DNA of 64,000 nucleotides from JACVRW01 sp963827065 (GTDB lineage Bacteria > Actinomycetota > Thermoleophilia > Solirubrobacterales > Thermoleophilaceae): assembly GCA_963827065.1 (NCBI GenBank), contig CAWGZM010000014.1:1-64000 (forward strand), written 5' to 3'. Both the position numbers and the translations under genes were made by a program. The notes beneath the pieces are model-generated. The model saw only the letters and a list, made by a program, of their open reading frames with translations. It made no database searches and had not been told where the DNA came from. Shown here piece by piece: positions 15,455-23,329 of this stretch (positions are counted from its first letter, which is position 1; every line of letters begins with the position of its first letter).

Positions 15455-16624
15455 CTACTTCGCCATCGGCAGCGCCGTCCCGGTGACCTCCGGGATGGGC
15501 GGCCCCGAGGCGGCCTGGAAGACGGCGAGCTCCTGCGGCGTCGCCGCCAGGATGCCGCGCGCCGCGTGGTAGATCGCCTGCGCGGCCGGTGCGTCCGGAT
15601 CGTCGAGGACGAGCGGGCGGCCCTCGTCTGCGCCGATGCGCAGCGCCTCCTGCAGCGGGATCTTTCCTAGCAGGGGCACGTCGAGCTCGTCCGCGAGCAG
15701 CTGGCCGCCGCCCTCGCCGAAGATCGTGAAGCGCTCACCCTCGGGCGTCGTGAAGCCGGACATGTTCTCGACCACGCCGATGACCTCGAGGTCGAAGCGC
15801 TGGGCGGTGTCGGCCGCGCGGGCCGCGACCTTCTGGGCGGCCGGCTGCGGGGTCGTCACGACCACGAACTTCGCCTGCGGCAGGAGCTGAGCGAGCGTCA
15901 TCGACACGTCACCGGTGCCGGGCGGCAGGTCGATCAGCAGGTAGTCGAGCTCGCCCCAGTCGACGTCCTCGAGGAACTGGCGGATCGCCTTGTGGAGCAT
16001 CGGCCCGCGCCAGGTGATCGCCTGGTCGCGCTCGTTCAGGAAGTGCTCGATCGAGATCGCGCGCACGCCGGAGGGGCTGTCGAGCGGAATGATCTTGCGC
16101 TCGGCCGAGACCTTCGGGCGGCCGTGCACGCCGAGCATGCGCGGGATCGAGTAGCCCCAGACGTCGGCGTCGAGCGCGGCGGCCGAGTGACCCTCGGCCT
16201 GCAGCGCCGCCGCCAGGTTGACCGTGACCGTGGACTTGCCGACGCCGCCCTTGCCGGAGCCGACGCAGATCACGTTCTTGACCATCGCGAGGGCGCCCTC
16301 GGGGAGCCCGCCGCCGCGGCCGAGCCGCTGCGAGAGCGACTGCTTCTCCTGGTCCGAGAGGACGTCGAACGCCACGTTCACCCGGCTGACGCCGAGGCTC
16401 GCGACCTTCTCGGTCACGGCCTTCTCGAAGTGGGAGCGGATCGGGCAGCCAGGGGTCGTGAGCGACACGATCACGTCGACGCGGCCCTCCTCGGGCTGTT
16501 CGATCGAGCGCACCATGCCGAGCGTCACGATGTCCTTGCGCAGCTCGGGGTCGATGACCCCGCGCAGGACGTCCTGGATCTGTTCAGGGGTAGGCATCCA
16601 CATCCATTCAAGCAGAGCGGCCAT
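15455..16624 (-). CDS. Mrp/NBP35-type P-loop ATPase
   Basis: A ~389-residue protein: an N-terminal MIP18/DUF59 domain (VLRGVIDPELRKDIVTLGMV, CPIRSHFEKAV) followed by a Mrp-type ATPase with the deviant Walker A VGSGKGGVGKST at ~121-132 and LIDLPPGTGD. Family members deliver iron-sulfur clusters. The CxxC pair that usually holds the carried cluster is replaced (GFTTPEGERF), so it may use other ligands or have a different role. Starts at 16624, 16603 or 16597 are all possible; the first follows GAGG at good spacing, the last gives the classical MPTPEQ beginning. A terminator hairpin lies upstream, so it is its own unit. Confidence 0.88.
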   Translation of the reverse strand: MAALLEWMWMPTPEQIQDVLRGVIDPELRKDIVTLGMVRSIEQPEEGRVDVIVSLTTPGCPIRSHFEKAVTEKVASLGVSRVNVAFDVLSDQEKQSLSQRLGRGGGLPEGALAMVKNVICVGSGKGGVGKSTVTVNLAAALQAEGHSAAALDADVWGYSIPRMLGVHGRPKVSAERKIIPLDSPSGVRAISIEHFLNERDQAITWRGPMLHKAIRQFLEDVDWGELDYLLIDLPPGTGDVSMTLAQLLPQAKFVVVTTPQPAAQKVAARAADTAQRFDLEVIGVVENMSGFTTPEGERFTIFGEGGGQLLADELDVPLLGKIPLQEALRIGADEGRPLVLDDPDAPAAQAIYHAARGILAATPQELAVFQAASGPPIPEVTGTALPMAK

Positions 16625-16653
16625 CCTGCGCCTCGAAGCCTGGAGGGAAGACA

Positions 16654-16681
16654 AACGGGGGCCCCGTGAAGGGCCCCCGTT
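16654..16681 (-). terminator. rho-independent terminator of the basic helical protein gene
   Basis: An 11-bp perfect GC-rich stem (16654-16664 with 16671-16681) and six-base loop. On the minus strand it is followed by TTGTCTT, a usable U-tract. It separates the histone-like gene from mrp. Confidence 0.75.
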
Positions 16682-16708
16682 CGTTTACTGAGGGAGGAGA
16701 GATACTGC

Positions 16709-16736
16709 ACTGCCGGCGAGGTATGTGGCCGGCAGT
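16709..16736. terminator. second hairpin 3' of the basic helical protein gene
   Basis: Perfect 9-bp arms ACTGCCGGC/GCCGGCAGT around a 10-base loop, without a U-tract. It lies between the stop of the histone-like gene and the intrinsic terminator and may stabilise the 3' end. The remaining ~45 bases up to the gene show nothing I recognise. Confidence 0.5.
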
Positions 16737-16783
16737 CCTACCCCGGGCCCGCCCTCTCCGTGGCGGCGGGGGGAAGCTGTGCG

Positions 16784-17395
16784 CTAGGCCAGCGCGCCCA
16801 CGCGGTTCACGAGGCCCTCGGCCTGCGACTGCACCTCGCGGCTCGTCGCCTTGACCTGGCGCTCGAACTCGCGGCGGGTCGAGCGGACCTGCTTCTCGGC
16901 CTCGCGGCGGTTGCGCTTGACGGTCCGGACGGCCGAAGAGCGGCGCTGACGCAGCTCACGCTCCACGCGGGTGCGGGTCTTCTTGACGTCGCGCACCGCG
17001 CGGTTGCGGGCGGTCGAGCCGCGGCGCTCGAACTTGCGCAGGTTGGTCGCGACGCGCTTGCCGACCTTCTCGAGCTCCTTCTCGGCGCTCTCGCGACCGG
17101 CCGTGTACGGCTTGGTCACATCGGCGACGGCGTCACGGGCCGTGAGGGCGGCGCCGACGGGGATGAGGACCGCGCGCTCGGCCTGAGCCTGAACGACCTG
17201 CAGCGTGTTGACCTCCGCCTTGACGCGGGTCTCGGCCGTCTTGGCAGCGGTCTCCGCGGTGCGGGCCGCAGAGGTCTGGGTGCGCTTGGCGGCGCTGCGC
17301 GTGGCCGACTGGCCGCGCTTCGCGGCGTTGCGCCGGCGCGTGGCGGCGGCCTTGCGGGCGGTGGCCTTGCGCTGGGTCTCGGTCTGCTGTGCCAT
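16784..17395 (-). CDS. basic, helical histone-like protein of unknown function
   Basis: A 203-residue protein made almost wholly of Ala, Arg, Lys, Thr, Glu and Val. The first ~60 residues are an H1-like tail (ARKAAATRRRNAAKRG, RSAAKRTQTSAARTAETA) suited to DNA binding. Residues ~70-105 are more hydrophobic (VLIPVGAALTARDAV), and the last ~95 form a long, highly charged helix likely to be a coiled coil. It might be a nucleoid protein, or an HbhA/phasin-like surface or granule protein. A consensus-like promoter, an AGAAGGAG ribosome site and two downstream hairpins suggest high, regulated expression, unlike most genes here. Confidence 0.7.
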   Translation of the reverse strand: MAQQTETQRKATARKAAATRRRNAAKRGQSATRSAAKRTQTSAARTAETAAKTAETRVKAEVNTLQVVQAQAERAVLIPVGAALTARDAVADVTKPYTAGRESAEKELEKVGKRVATNLRKFERRGSTARNRAVRDVKKTRTRVERELRQRRSSAVRTVKRNRREAEKQVRSTRREFERQVKATSREVQSQAEGLVNRVGALA

Positions 17396-17442
17396 TGAGT
17401 CTGACTCCTTCTGAGGGGGTTTCCCTGCCCGTCCTCTGGGCG

Positions 17443-17463
17443 TAAGTTTATTAGATCTAAGTT
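17443..17463. promoter_or_regulatory. palindrome and direct repeat in the leader of the histone-like gene
   Basis: TTAGATCTAA (17451-17460) is a perfect 10-bp palindrome, and TAAGTT occurs twice around it (17443-17448, 17458-17463). It is an AT-rich island in very GC-rich DNA and lies just downstream of the promoter, so it could be an operator or an mRNA element. Confidence 0.4.
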
Positions 17464-17470
17464 CCGTAGA

Positions 17471-17498
17471 AGTATACCACCGAACACACGTACGTAAA
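17471..17498 (-). promoter_or_regulatory. promoter of the histone-like gene
   Basis: Minus-strand TTTACG (-35) and TATACT (-10) with a 16-base spacer. It is one of the few promoters in the window with both elements, and it gives a leader of about 65-70 nt before the ATG. Confidence 0.6.
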
Positions 17499-17538
17499 CC
17501 TCCACCAGCGGGCGGTTACAGCCCGGCTCGAGCGAGGC

Positions 17539-18588
17539 TCAGGCGGCCGCGCGGCCGGACCCGACGCGTGCGAGCCAGGCGCCCGCGTCGTCCAGCTCGG
17601 GGAGCGTCGGCAGTGCCGACGGGTCGCCCCAGACCCGGTTCAGGCCCTCGATGCCCGCCTCGTCCACCGCGGCGTCGGCGAAGCGCTTCCCGAGCTCGTA
17701 CTGGCGCAGCTTGATGTCGAAGCCGAGCAGCCGCTCGACTATGCGGGCCGGCGCCGAGCGGTTGCGGCGGCGCTCGTCCATCGCGGCGCGCAGGCGCTCG
17801 TGTCCCGGGATCGCCCGCTCGCCGATCACGTCCATCACGTGCTCCGAGTAGCCCTCGATCACCGCCATGGCCGCCTGGATGCGGTCCATCAGCGCCTGCT
17901 GCTCCTCGGACTGGACGAGCGCCGCGAGCCCGCCCTCGCGAAAGGCCTCGACGATCTTCGCCGGATCGGGGATCGACGGCATTCCGCCGGCATTACCGCG
18001 CTCGATGCGCACCTCGACGCTCTCCAGATACTCGCGCAGCAGGCCGCTCATGTGCGGGCGCAGCCAGGGCACGCCGCCGAACTGATGCACGTGGGTCAGC
18101 TCGTGCGCGCAGACCCAGCGCCCGAAGGCGGCGGAATCTACGTCGAGGTCGGCGACCGCCTTGTCGAGGTTCGGCCCGACGAAGAGGAGGCGCGGCGGCA
18201 CGTCGCCGCCGAGCAGCGATACGTCGTACTGGCCGAGAACGCGGTGCGCGAGGTAGCCGGTGACGAGCCCGACCTCGGCCGCGAGGGTCGCCGAGGCGCC
18301 CAGTCGCAGCGCGCCCGCGAGCGGTCCGGCGAAGCTGAGCCGCTCCTCGAGCCGGGCCGCGACGGGATCGAGGATGTGGCCGAGCGACTCGAGATTCGTC
18401 TCAGCCCAGCCCGCGCGGGTGAGCAGCTCGCCCGGCGGGCGGGCGCTCACGAGCTCGAGGCCCGTGTAGTCGCGCACGTGAGGCTCCATCTCCGCGCAGA
18501 AGGCGACCACGTCGATGCCGGACTCGGCCGGCCCCTCGCCGCCGGCGGCGAGCCGCGCAATCGTCCGGGCGATCGACCAGTCCACCAT
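17539..18588 (-). CDS. zincin-like metalloprotease, F420-associated type
   Basis: A 349-residue protein with HELTH at 162-166 (HExxH zinc motif) and downstream acidic residues (EYLESVEVRIE, about 185-195) that could supply the third ligand. The order matches the actinobacterial zinc-dependent metalloprotease family often named coenzyme F420 biosynthesis-associated, whose actual role is not established. Start ATG 18588 has TACCGT 10 nt before it and GAGGG close by; longer readings enter the ligD-pol gene in the wrong frame. It follows the NHEJ genes on the same strand but appears to have its own promoter. No F420 genes are nearby. Confidence 0.82.
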   Translation of the reverse strand: MVDWSIARTIARLAAGGEGPAESGIDVVAFCAEMEPHVRDYTGLELVSARPPGELLTRAGWAETNLESLGHILDPVAARLEERLSFAGPLAGALRLGASATLAAEVGLVTGYLAHRVLGQYDVSLLGGDVPPRLLFVGPNLDKAVADLDVDSAAFGRWVCAHELTHVHQFGGVPWLRPHMSGLLREYLESVEVRIERGNAGGMPSIPDPAKIVEAFREGGLAALVQSEEQQALMDRIQAAMAVIEGYSEHVMDVIGERAIPGHERLRAAMDERRRNRSAPARIVERLLGFDIKLRQYELGKRFADAAVDEAGIEGLNRVWGDPSALPTLPELDDAGAWLARVGSGRAAA

Positions 18589-18611
18589 GTCCCTCTGAAC
18601 GGTACTCGGCG

Positions 18612-19499
18612 TCAGAGCTCGGGTAGCCGCTGTACCTGCTCGACGACGGGCGCGAAGAGATCCCCGTGCTCCTCCACCCGCTCGAGCACCTCGCCCGCCT
18701 CGAAGACGAGCTCCGCTGGATCGCCCTCCTCGAGCTCCTCCCAGGCGAGCGGTGTCGACACCGTCGGGCGCTCGCGCGCGCGCAGCGAGTAGACCCCGAC
18801 GGTCGTCTTGTGCTCGTCGTTCTGGCTCCAGTCGATCAGCACCTTGCCGGACCGCAGCTCTTTCTTCTGGGTCGAGACGATCAGCTGCGGGTGCTGTGCC
18901 TCGAGATGGCGGGCGAGCGCCTGCGAGAGCAGCTTCGTGCCGCCGCGGTAGTCGGCTTCGCCGCTGTTCAGCGGGACGTAGACCTGGATCCCCTTCGAGC
19001 CCGAGGTCTTCGCGTAGCTGTCGAGGCCGAGCTGGCCGAGCGCCTCGCGCAGGAGCATCGCCACCTCGCAGCACTCGGGCAGGCCCGCCCCCGGGCCGGG
19101 GTCGAGGTCGAAGGCCATCACGGTGGGGTGCTCCATGTCAGCTGCCAGCGACAGCGACGGGTGCAGCTCCAGGTCCGCCAGGTTGGCGAGCCAGACGAGC
19201 GTCGCCAGGTCGTCGCAGATGCAGTAGTCGATCTCGCCGACGCGCTCCTTGCGCACCCACTCGGGCGCGTGCGACGGGCAGTTCTTCTCGTAGAAGTACT
19301 GGCCCTCGACCCCGTTCGGATAGCGCTTGAGCGTAAGCGGGTGCTCACGCAGGTGCGGCAGCACCGCCGGCGCGATGCGCGTGTAGTAGTCGATCACCTG
19401 GCCCTTGGTGAACCCGGTGCGCGGGTACATCACCTTGTCCAGGTTCGAGAGCGAGAGCCGCCGGCCCTCGACCTCTACCTCGACCCGCCGCGGGGCCAC
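18612..19499 (-). CDS. ligD: NHEJ polymerase (stand-alone LigD polymerase domain)
   Basis: A 295-residue primase-polymerase of the LigD Pol (AEP) family: LSNLDKVMYPRTGFTKG at the start, the metal-binding pair in AFDLDPGPG (Asp131 and Asp133), SGSKGIQVYVPL and IDWSQNDEHKTT. It fills gaps, often with ribonucleotides, at double-strand breaks. In many bacteria it is fused to the ligase and phosphoesterase; here it is a separate gene. It starts with GTG immediately after the ku stop codon, so it is translated with ku. Confidence 0.95.
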   Translation of the reverse strand: MAPRRVEVEVEGRRLSLSNLDKVMYPRTGFTKGQVIDYYTRIAPAVLPHLREHPLTLKRYPNGVEGQYFYEKNCPSHAPEWVRKERVGEIDYCICDDLATLVWLANLADLELHPSLSLAADMEHPTVMAFDLDPGPGAGLPECCEVAMLLREALGQLGLDSYAKTSGSKGIQVYVPLNSGEADYRGGTKLLSQALARHLEAQHPQLIVSTQKKELRSGKVLIDWSQNDEHKTTVGVYSLRARERPTVSTPLAWEELEEGDPAELVFEAGEVLERVEEHGDLFAPVVEQVQRLPEL

Positions 19500-20366
19500 C
19501 TACTTCTTGGCGGCCGTCTTCTTCGCGGAGGACTTGGAGCCGTTGGCGCCGCTGCGCGAGGAGCTCTTGCGCTTCGAGCCGCCCTCGGTCGGGCCCTTCG
19601 AGGCCGCGATCGAGGCCTCCAGGGCGGCCATCAGGTCCGGCACCTTGGTGGGCTCCTCCTCGGGCGCCTCGATCGTGATCGTCTCGCCGGCCGCCTTGCG
19701 CTCGATCAGCTCGAGCACGCGCTCGCGGTACTCGTCGCGGTAGGCCTCGGGCTCGAAGTCGGCGGACAGCGACTCGATCAGCTGCTTTGCCATGTCGAGC
19801 TCGCGCTTGCTCGTCTTGCTGCCGTCCACCGTCAGCTCGTCGAGCGAGTCCGGGTTGATCACCTCGTCGGCGAACAGCATCGTCTCCATCGCCAGCACGC
19901 CGTCGCGCGGGCGCAGCGCGACGAGGCTCTCCTTCGAGCGGATCACGACCCGCGCGATCGCCACCTTGCTCGCCTCGTCCATCGCGTCGACGAGCAGCTT
20001 GTAGGCCTTCTCGGCGCCCTTGTCGGGTGCGAGGTAGTAGGGGTGGTCGTAGTACATCGGGTCGATCTGCTCGAGGTCGACGAAGGCCTCGATGTCGATC
20101 GTGCGCGTCTTCTGAGGCTCGAGCGACTCGAGCTCCTCGGGCGCGATCATCACGTAGCGCTCCGGGCTGATCTCGTAGCCCTTGACGATGTCCTCGTACT
20201 TGACCTCCTCGCCGTCCGGGCCGACCCGCTGCTGCCGGATCCGCTGGCCGGACTTCGAGTCGAGCTGATGAAAGCGCACCGTCTTGCGCGAGACCGCGCT
20301 GAACAGCTTCACGGGGATGTTGACCAGTCCGAAACTGATCGCTCCGCTCCAGATCGCACGTGCCAT
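19500..20366 (-). CDS. ku: Ku, non-homologous end-joining protein
   Basis: A 288-residue bacterial Ku: MARAIWSGAISFGLVNIPVKLFSA at the start is diagnostic, followed by the core fold and a long Lys/Ser-rich tail (SKRKSSSRSGANGSKSSAKK). Homodimeric Ku threads onto DNA ends and recruits LigD. The basic tail is known in other bacteria to affect DNA binding and movement. The start ATG has TATCTT 7 nt upstream, so it may also be transcribed separately from the ligase gene. Confidence 0.97.
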   Translation of the reverse strand: MARAIWSGAISFGLVNIPVKLFSAVSRKTVRFHQLDSKSGQRIRQQRVGPDGEEVKYEDIVKGYEISPERYVMIAPEELESLEPQKTRTIDIEAFVDLEQIDPMYYDHPYYLAPDKGAEKAYKLLVDAMDEASKVAIARVVIRSKESLVALRPRDGVLAMETMLFADEVINPDSLDELTVDGSKTSKRELDMAKQLIESLSADFEPEAYRDEYRERVLELIERKAAGETITIEAPEEEPTKVPDLMAALEASIAASKGPTEGGSKRKSSSRSGANGSKSSAKKTAAKK

Positions 20367-20373
20367 ATAGATG

Positions 20374-20379
20374 AAGATA
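20374..20379 (-). promoter_or_regulatory. -10 element of ku
   Basis: TATCTT on the minus strand, 7 nt before the ku ATG. It lies in the 29-base gap after the ligase gene, so ku-pol could have an internal leaderless promoter. Confidence 0.45.
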
Positions 20380-20395
20380 CCCGCAGGACCCCGGC

Positions 20396-21820
20396 TTACC
20401 CTGCTTCGCGGATGCATTCTTGCGGGTCCTTGTCCGGGCGCAGGCCCTTGAAGGAGGGCGCCCGCAGGGTCCCGCTGCGGGTCCACTCGCGAAACTCGAC
20501 GGCGGCCACCAGCTCCGGCTCGACGAAGATCGTGCCCTTGGGCGGCTGACGGCCCTCGAACGGGCTCGTGTCGCGCCTGAGCGGCTCCAGCTCGCGCATG
20601 AGCATGGTCAGCATCTCCTGCGTGAAGCCGGTGCCGACCTTGCCCGCGTAGACGAGCTTGCCGTCCTCCATCACGCCAACCGCGAGCGCACCGAGCCTGC
20701 CGCTGCGCCCGCCCTCGCCCGGCGTCCAGCCGCCGATCACGACGTCCTGGATCGCGACGTTCTTGACCTTGATCCAGTGCGAGGCGCGGCGGCCCGGCTC
20801 GTAGGGGCTGTCGAGCCGCTTCGCGAGCACGCCCTCGATGCCGTGCTGGCGCGTGGCCTCGAGCAGCGCGCTGCCCTCGCCGCGGTGGTAGGCGGGCGTG
20901 CGCCACGCCGGCCCCTCGAGCGCGAGCTCCTCGAGCAGCGCGCGCCGGTCCTCGTAGGCGAGCGGCAGCGTGAGCCGCCCGTCGAGGTAGAGCAGGTCGA
21001 AGATGATGTAGGTGACCGGCGTGTCGCGCATCCGCCGCTTGACGGCCGAGTCGGACGCCAGGTGCATGCGCGACTGCAGGCGCTCGAAGCTCGGCCGGCC
21101 CTCGTCGTCAAAGGCGACGATCTCGCCGTCGAGGATCAGCCGCCGGGCGCCCTGCGCGCGCGAGAATTCACGCACCTCGGGGTAGCGCGGCGTGAAGTCG
21201 GTGAAGTTGCGCCCCTGGAGCGTGATGTGGCCGTGGTCTGAGAACAGCACTGTGCGGATGCCGTCCCACTTGACCTCGAAGCCGTAGTCCTGCTCGTTGC
21301 GCGGCAGCTGGCCGCTGCGCGCGAGCATCGGCTCCAGGCGGTCCGGCAACGGCACGTAGCCCGGGTCCTCGGGCGGGTCCATGCGGTGGATGAGCCAGTC
21401 CTTGTCGCGCGTGTGGAAGAGCGCGTAGCGGCCGCGCATGCGCTCGCCGTGGAAGGTCGCGATCACCTCGTTCTCACGGAACTTCTCGGCCTCGTAGGTG
21501 CCGCTGTCCCAGACCGTCATCGTCCCGGCGCCGTACTCGCCCTTCGGGATCTCGCCCTGGAACTCGAGGTACTCGAGCGGGTGGTCCTCGGTGTGCACGG
21601 CGAGCCGGTTCTCGTCGGGGTGCGCCGGGATGCCGCGCGGGAGCGCCCAGGAGACGAGCGTGCCGTCATGCTCGAGGCGCAGGTCCCAGTGCAGGCGACG
21701 CGCCCGGTGCTCCTGCACGACGAAGCGCGGGCCCTTGGCCTTCTTCCCCTTACGCCCCTTCGGCTCAGGGGTCTTCTCGAAGTCGCGCTTCTCCCGGTAG
21801 CTGCCGAGCCGATCCGCCAC
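20396..21820 (-). CDS. ligD: ATP-dependent DNA ligase with 3'-phosphoesterase domain
   Basis: A 474-residue two-domain protein. Residues ~30-150 are the LigD phosphoesterase (FVVQEHRARRLHWDLRLE with its His and Asp metal ligands, and HPLEYLEFQG). Residues ~165-470 are an ATP ligase with the adenylated lysine in EVKWDGIR (Lys184), LDGEIVAFD, and an OB-fold end (VGTGFTQEMLTML). With the separate polymerase and Ku it completes an NHEJ set. It starts at GTG, with CAGGAT 7 nt upstream as a possible -10. Confidence 0.94.
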   Translation of the reverse strand: MADRLGSYREKRDFEKTPEPKGRKGKKAKGPRFVVQEHRARRLHWDLRLEHDGTLVSWALPRGIPAHPDENRLAVHTEDHPLEYLEFQGEIPKGEYGAGTMTVWDSGTYEAEKFRENEVIATFHGERMRGRYALFHTRDKDWLIHRMDPPEDPGYVPLPDRLEPMLARSGQLPRNEQDYGFEVKWDGIRTVLFSDHGHITLQGRNFTDFTPRYPEVREFSRAQGARRLILDGEIVAFDDEGRPSFERLQSRMHLASDSAVKRRMRDTPVTYIIFDLLYLDGRLTLPLAYEDRRALLEELALEGPAWRTPAYHRGEGSALLEATRQHGIEGVLAKRLDSPYEPGRRASHWIKVKNVAIQDVVIGGWTPGEGGRSGRLGALAVGVMEDGKLVYAGKVGTGFTQEMLTMLMRELEPLRRDTSPFEGRQPPKGTIFVEPELVAAVEFREWTRSGTLRAPSFKGLRPDKDPQECIREAG

Positions 21821-21840
21821 AGGGGTAATCCTGACTGACG

Positions 21841-22497
21841 CTAGTGGCGGGCGAGCGCGGTCGAGCCGAGCGATTCGCGCAGGGCGTCGATCGAGTGGAA
21901 GACCTGCACGGCGCCGGCGTCACGCAGCTCCTGCTCGGAGAAGCCGCCAGTCAGCACCGCGATCGTCTCGATGCCGACCCGCCCCGCGGCCTCGCAATCG
22001 AAGGTCGAGTCACCGACCATCACGCCATCGTCGGCGCCCGCCTTCTCGAGCGCCGCGACGACAAGATCGGGCTCGGGCTTCGTCGCCTCCACATCAGCCG
22101 AGCTCGTCCAGTCGTCGGCGAGCTCGCGTGCGTCGAGCAGATCGAGGTAGTAGTCGATCTCGTCCTGCTTGGCCGAGCTCGCCAGCACCACGGCGTGGCC
22201 GCTCTCCTTGAGGTCGACGATCAGCTCGCGGGCGCCGTGAAGCGGTTCGACCTCCTCGATCAGGGCCATGTAGAGAGCCTTCTCGGCGGTGCGGATGTCG
22301 TCGCCCTTCTCCTGCTCGACCTCCTCGCCGCACAGCGCGCCGACGAGCTGGTCGCCGCCCATGCCGATGTGTCGGTGGATGCGCCAGACCGGAAGAAGCA
22401 CGTCGTGTTGGCGGAAGGCGCGGTACCAGGCGATGGCGTGGTGATAGTTGGTGTCGACGAGGGTGCCGTCGACGTCGAGGATCGCCGCAGGAGCCAT
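21841..22497 (-). CDS. HAD-superfamily hydrolase
   Basis: A 218-residue haloacid-dehalogenase-fold phosphatase, probably a phosphoglycolate/beta-phosphoglucomutase-like member. Motif I is ILDVDGTLVDTN (Asp8 and Asp10), motif II is VLASSA, the motif III lysine lies in VEATKPEPD, and motif IV is MVGDSTFDCEAA. A helical cap sits between motifs I and II. The substrate is unknown. It lies upstream of the NHEJ ligase with 20 bases between them, so it may be in the same transcript, and it is divergent from a CAP-domain gene. Confidence 0.85.
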   Translation of the reverse strand: MAPAAILDVDGTLVDTNYHHAIAWYRAFRQHDVLLPVWRIHRHIGMGGDQLVGALCGEEVEQEKGDDIRTAEKALYMALIEEVEPLHGARELIVDLKESGHAVVLASSAKQDEIDYYLDLLDARELADDWTSSADVEATKPEPDLVVAALEKAGADDGVMVGDSTFDCEAAGRVGIETIAVLTGGFSEQELRDAGAVQVFHSIDALRESLGSTALARH

Positions 22498-22593
22498 GGG
22501 GGTTTCTCCCCGGTGGCGGGGGACTCAAACGTTCGTCCAGTCTGCCCCGGTGGGCGTCCGGACGCACTTGAGCGGTGACGACATGAGTCCTGA

Positions 22594-23145
22594 ATGGGAT
22601 CTCCCAGCGTCGCCTCCTGTCTCCGCAGCGGCGTTTTGGCCGCTCTCCTCGCCCTGTGCGTGGTTCCGGGCAGCGCGGCCGCCGCCGGGGCGGCCGCCTG
22701 CGAGTCGGCCGAGGCGCGGCCGGCGCAGGTGAGCGAGCGCATCGTGATCCGCTCGACGCTATGCGTGCTGAACGCCGAGCGGGCGCGTCATGGCCTGCGT
22801 GCGCTGCACCTGAACCCGCGCCTCTCGCGCGCCGCCAGCCGGCACTCGGAGGACATGGCCCGCCACGGCTACTTCGACCACACGTCGCAGAACGGCGCGA
22901 GCTTCGTCGACCGGATCCGCCGAACCGGCTACCTGAACGGCGCCAGGAGCTGGAAGGTCGCCGAGAACATCGCCTGGGGAACGGCCTGGCTCGCCTCGCC
23001 GCGCGCCATCACAAAGGCCTGGATGAACAGCCCGGGTCACCGCGCCAACATCCTCGACGCTTCCTACCGCGAGATAGGCATCGGCGTGGCGAGCGGCCGC
23101 GGCACGCGGGCGCTCTACACGACTGACTTCGGCGCACGCGGCTGA
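22594..23145 (+). CDS. secreted CAP/SCP domain protein
   Basis: A 183-residue exported protein. Residues ~8-32 form a signal peptide (LRSGVLAALLALCVVPGSAAAAG). The rest is a CAP domain: LNAERARHGLRALHLNPRLSRAASRHSEDMARHGYF(D)H region with conserved His and Glu, ENIAWGT, and the GHRANILDASYREIGIGV signature. Bacterial CAP proteins are common in actinobacteria; their activity is usually unknown. It seems to be a one-gene unit, and the 96-base divergent gap before it shows no clear -10. Confidence 0.88.
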   Translation: MGSPSVASCLRSGVLAALLALCVVPGSAAAAGAAACESAEARPAQVSERIVIRSTLCVLNAERARHGLRALHLNPRLSRAASRHSEDMARHGYFDHTSQNGASFVDRIRRTGYLNGARSWKVAENIAWGTAWLASPRAITKAWMNSPGHRANILDASYREIGIGVASGRGTRALYTTDFGARG

Positions 23146-23160
23146 TCCGCCGCAGCCGAC

Positions 23161-23292
23161 TCAGTCCTCTTGAGGCGTCTCGGGGCCCTTCGGGTCGGGC
23201 TGAGGCGCGTCGGGCGGCTCCGGCTGGGGCTGTTCCGGCGGCGCGGGGGCGGGAACCTCGATGCTGGGCGTCTCCTGTGGTACCTCGGTCAT
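23161..23292 (-). CDS. small proline-rich acidic protein (hypothetical)
   Basis: A 43-residue reading frame (MTEVPQETPSIEVPAPAPPE...) in which about every third residue is Pro with many Glu, Asp and Gln. GAAGGG sits 7 nt before the ATG, which supports translation. It has no recognisable domain and would be disordered. It lies downstream of the topoisomerase gene on the same strand, 37 bases away. It may be a real small protein or an untranslated stretch with lucky composition. Confidence 0.4.
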   Translation of the reverse strand: MTEVPQETPSIEVPAPAPPEQPQPEPPDAPQPDPKGPETPQED

Positions 23293-23329
23293 GTCTCGTC
23301 CCTTCCCGGTGCGCGGGCCTGGAAACGGC

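Noticed and set aside
18666..20549. 627-codon plus-strand frame across the NHEJ genes
   Set aside because: It is the complement of ku and ligD-pol, with no domain and a Leu/Arg/Asp/His bias typical of shadow frames.
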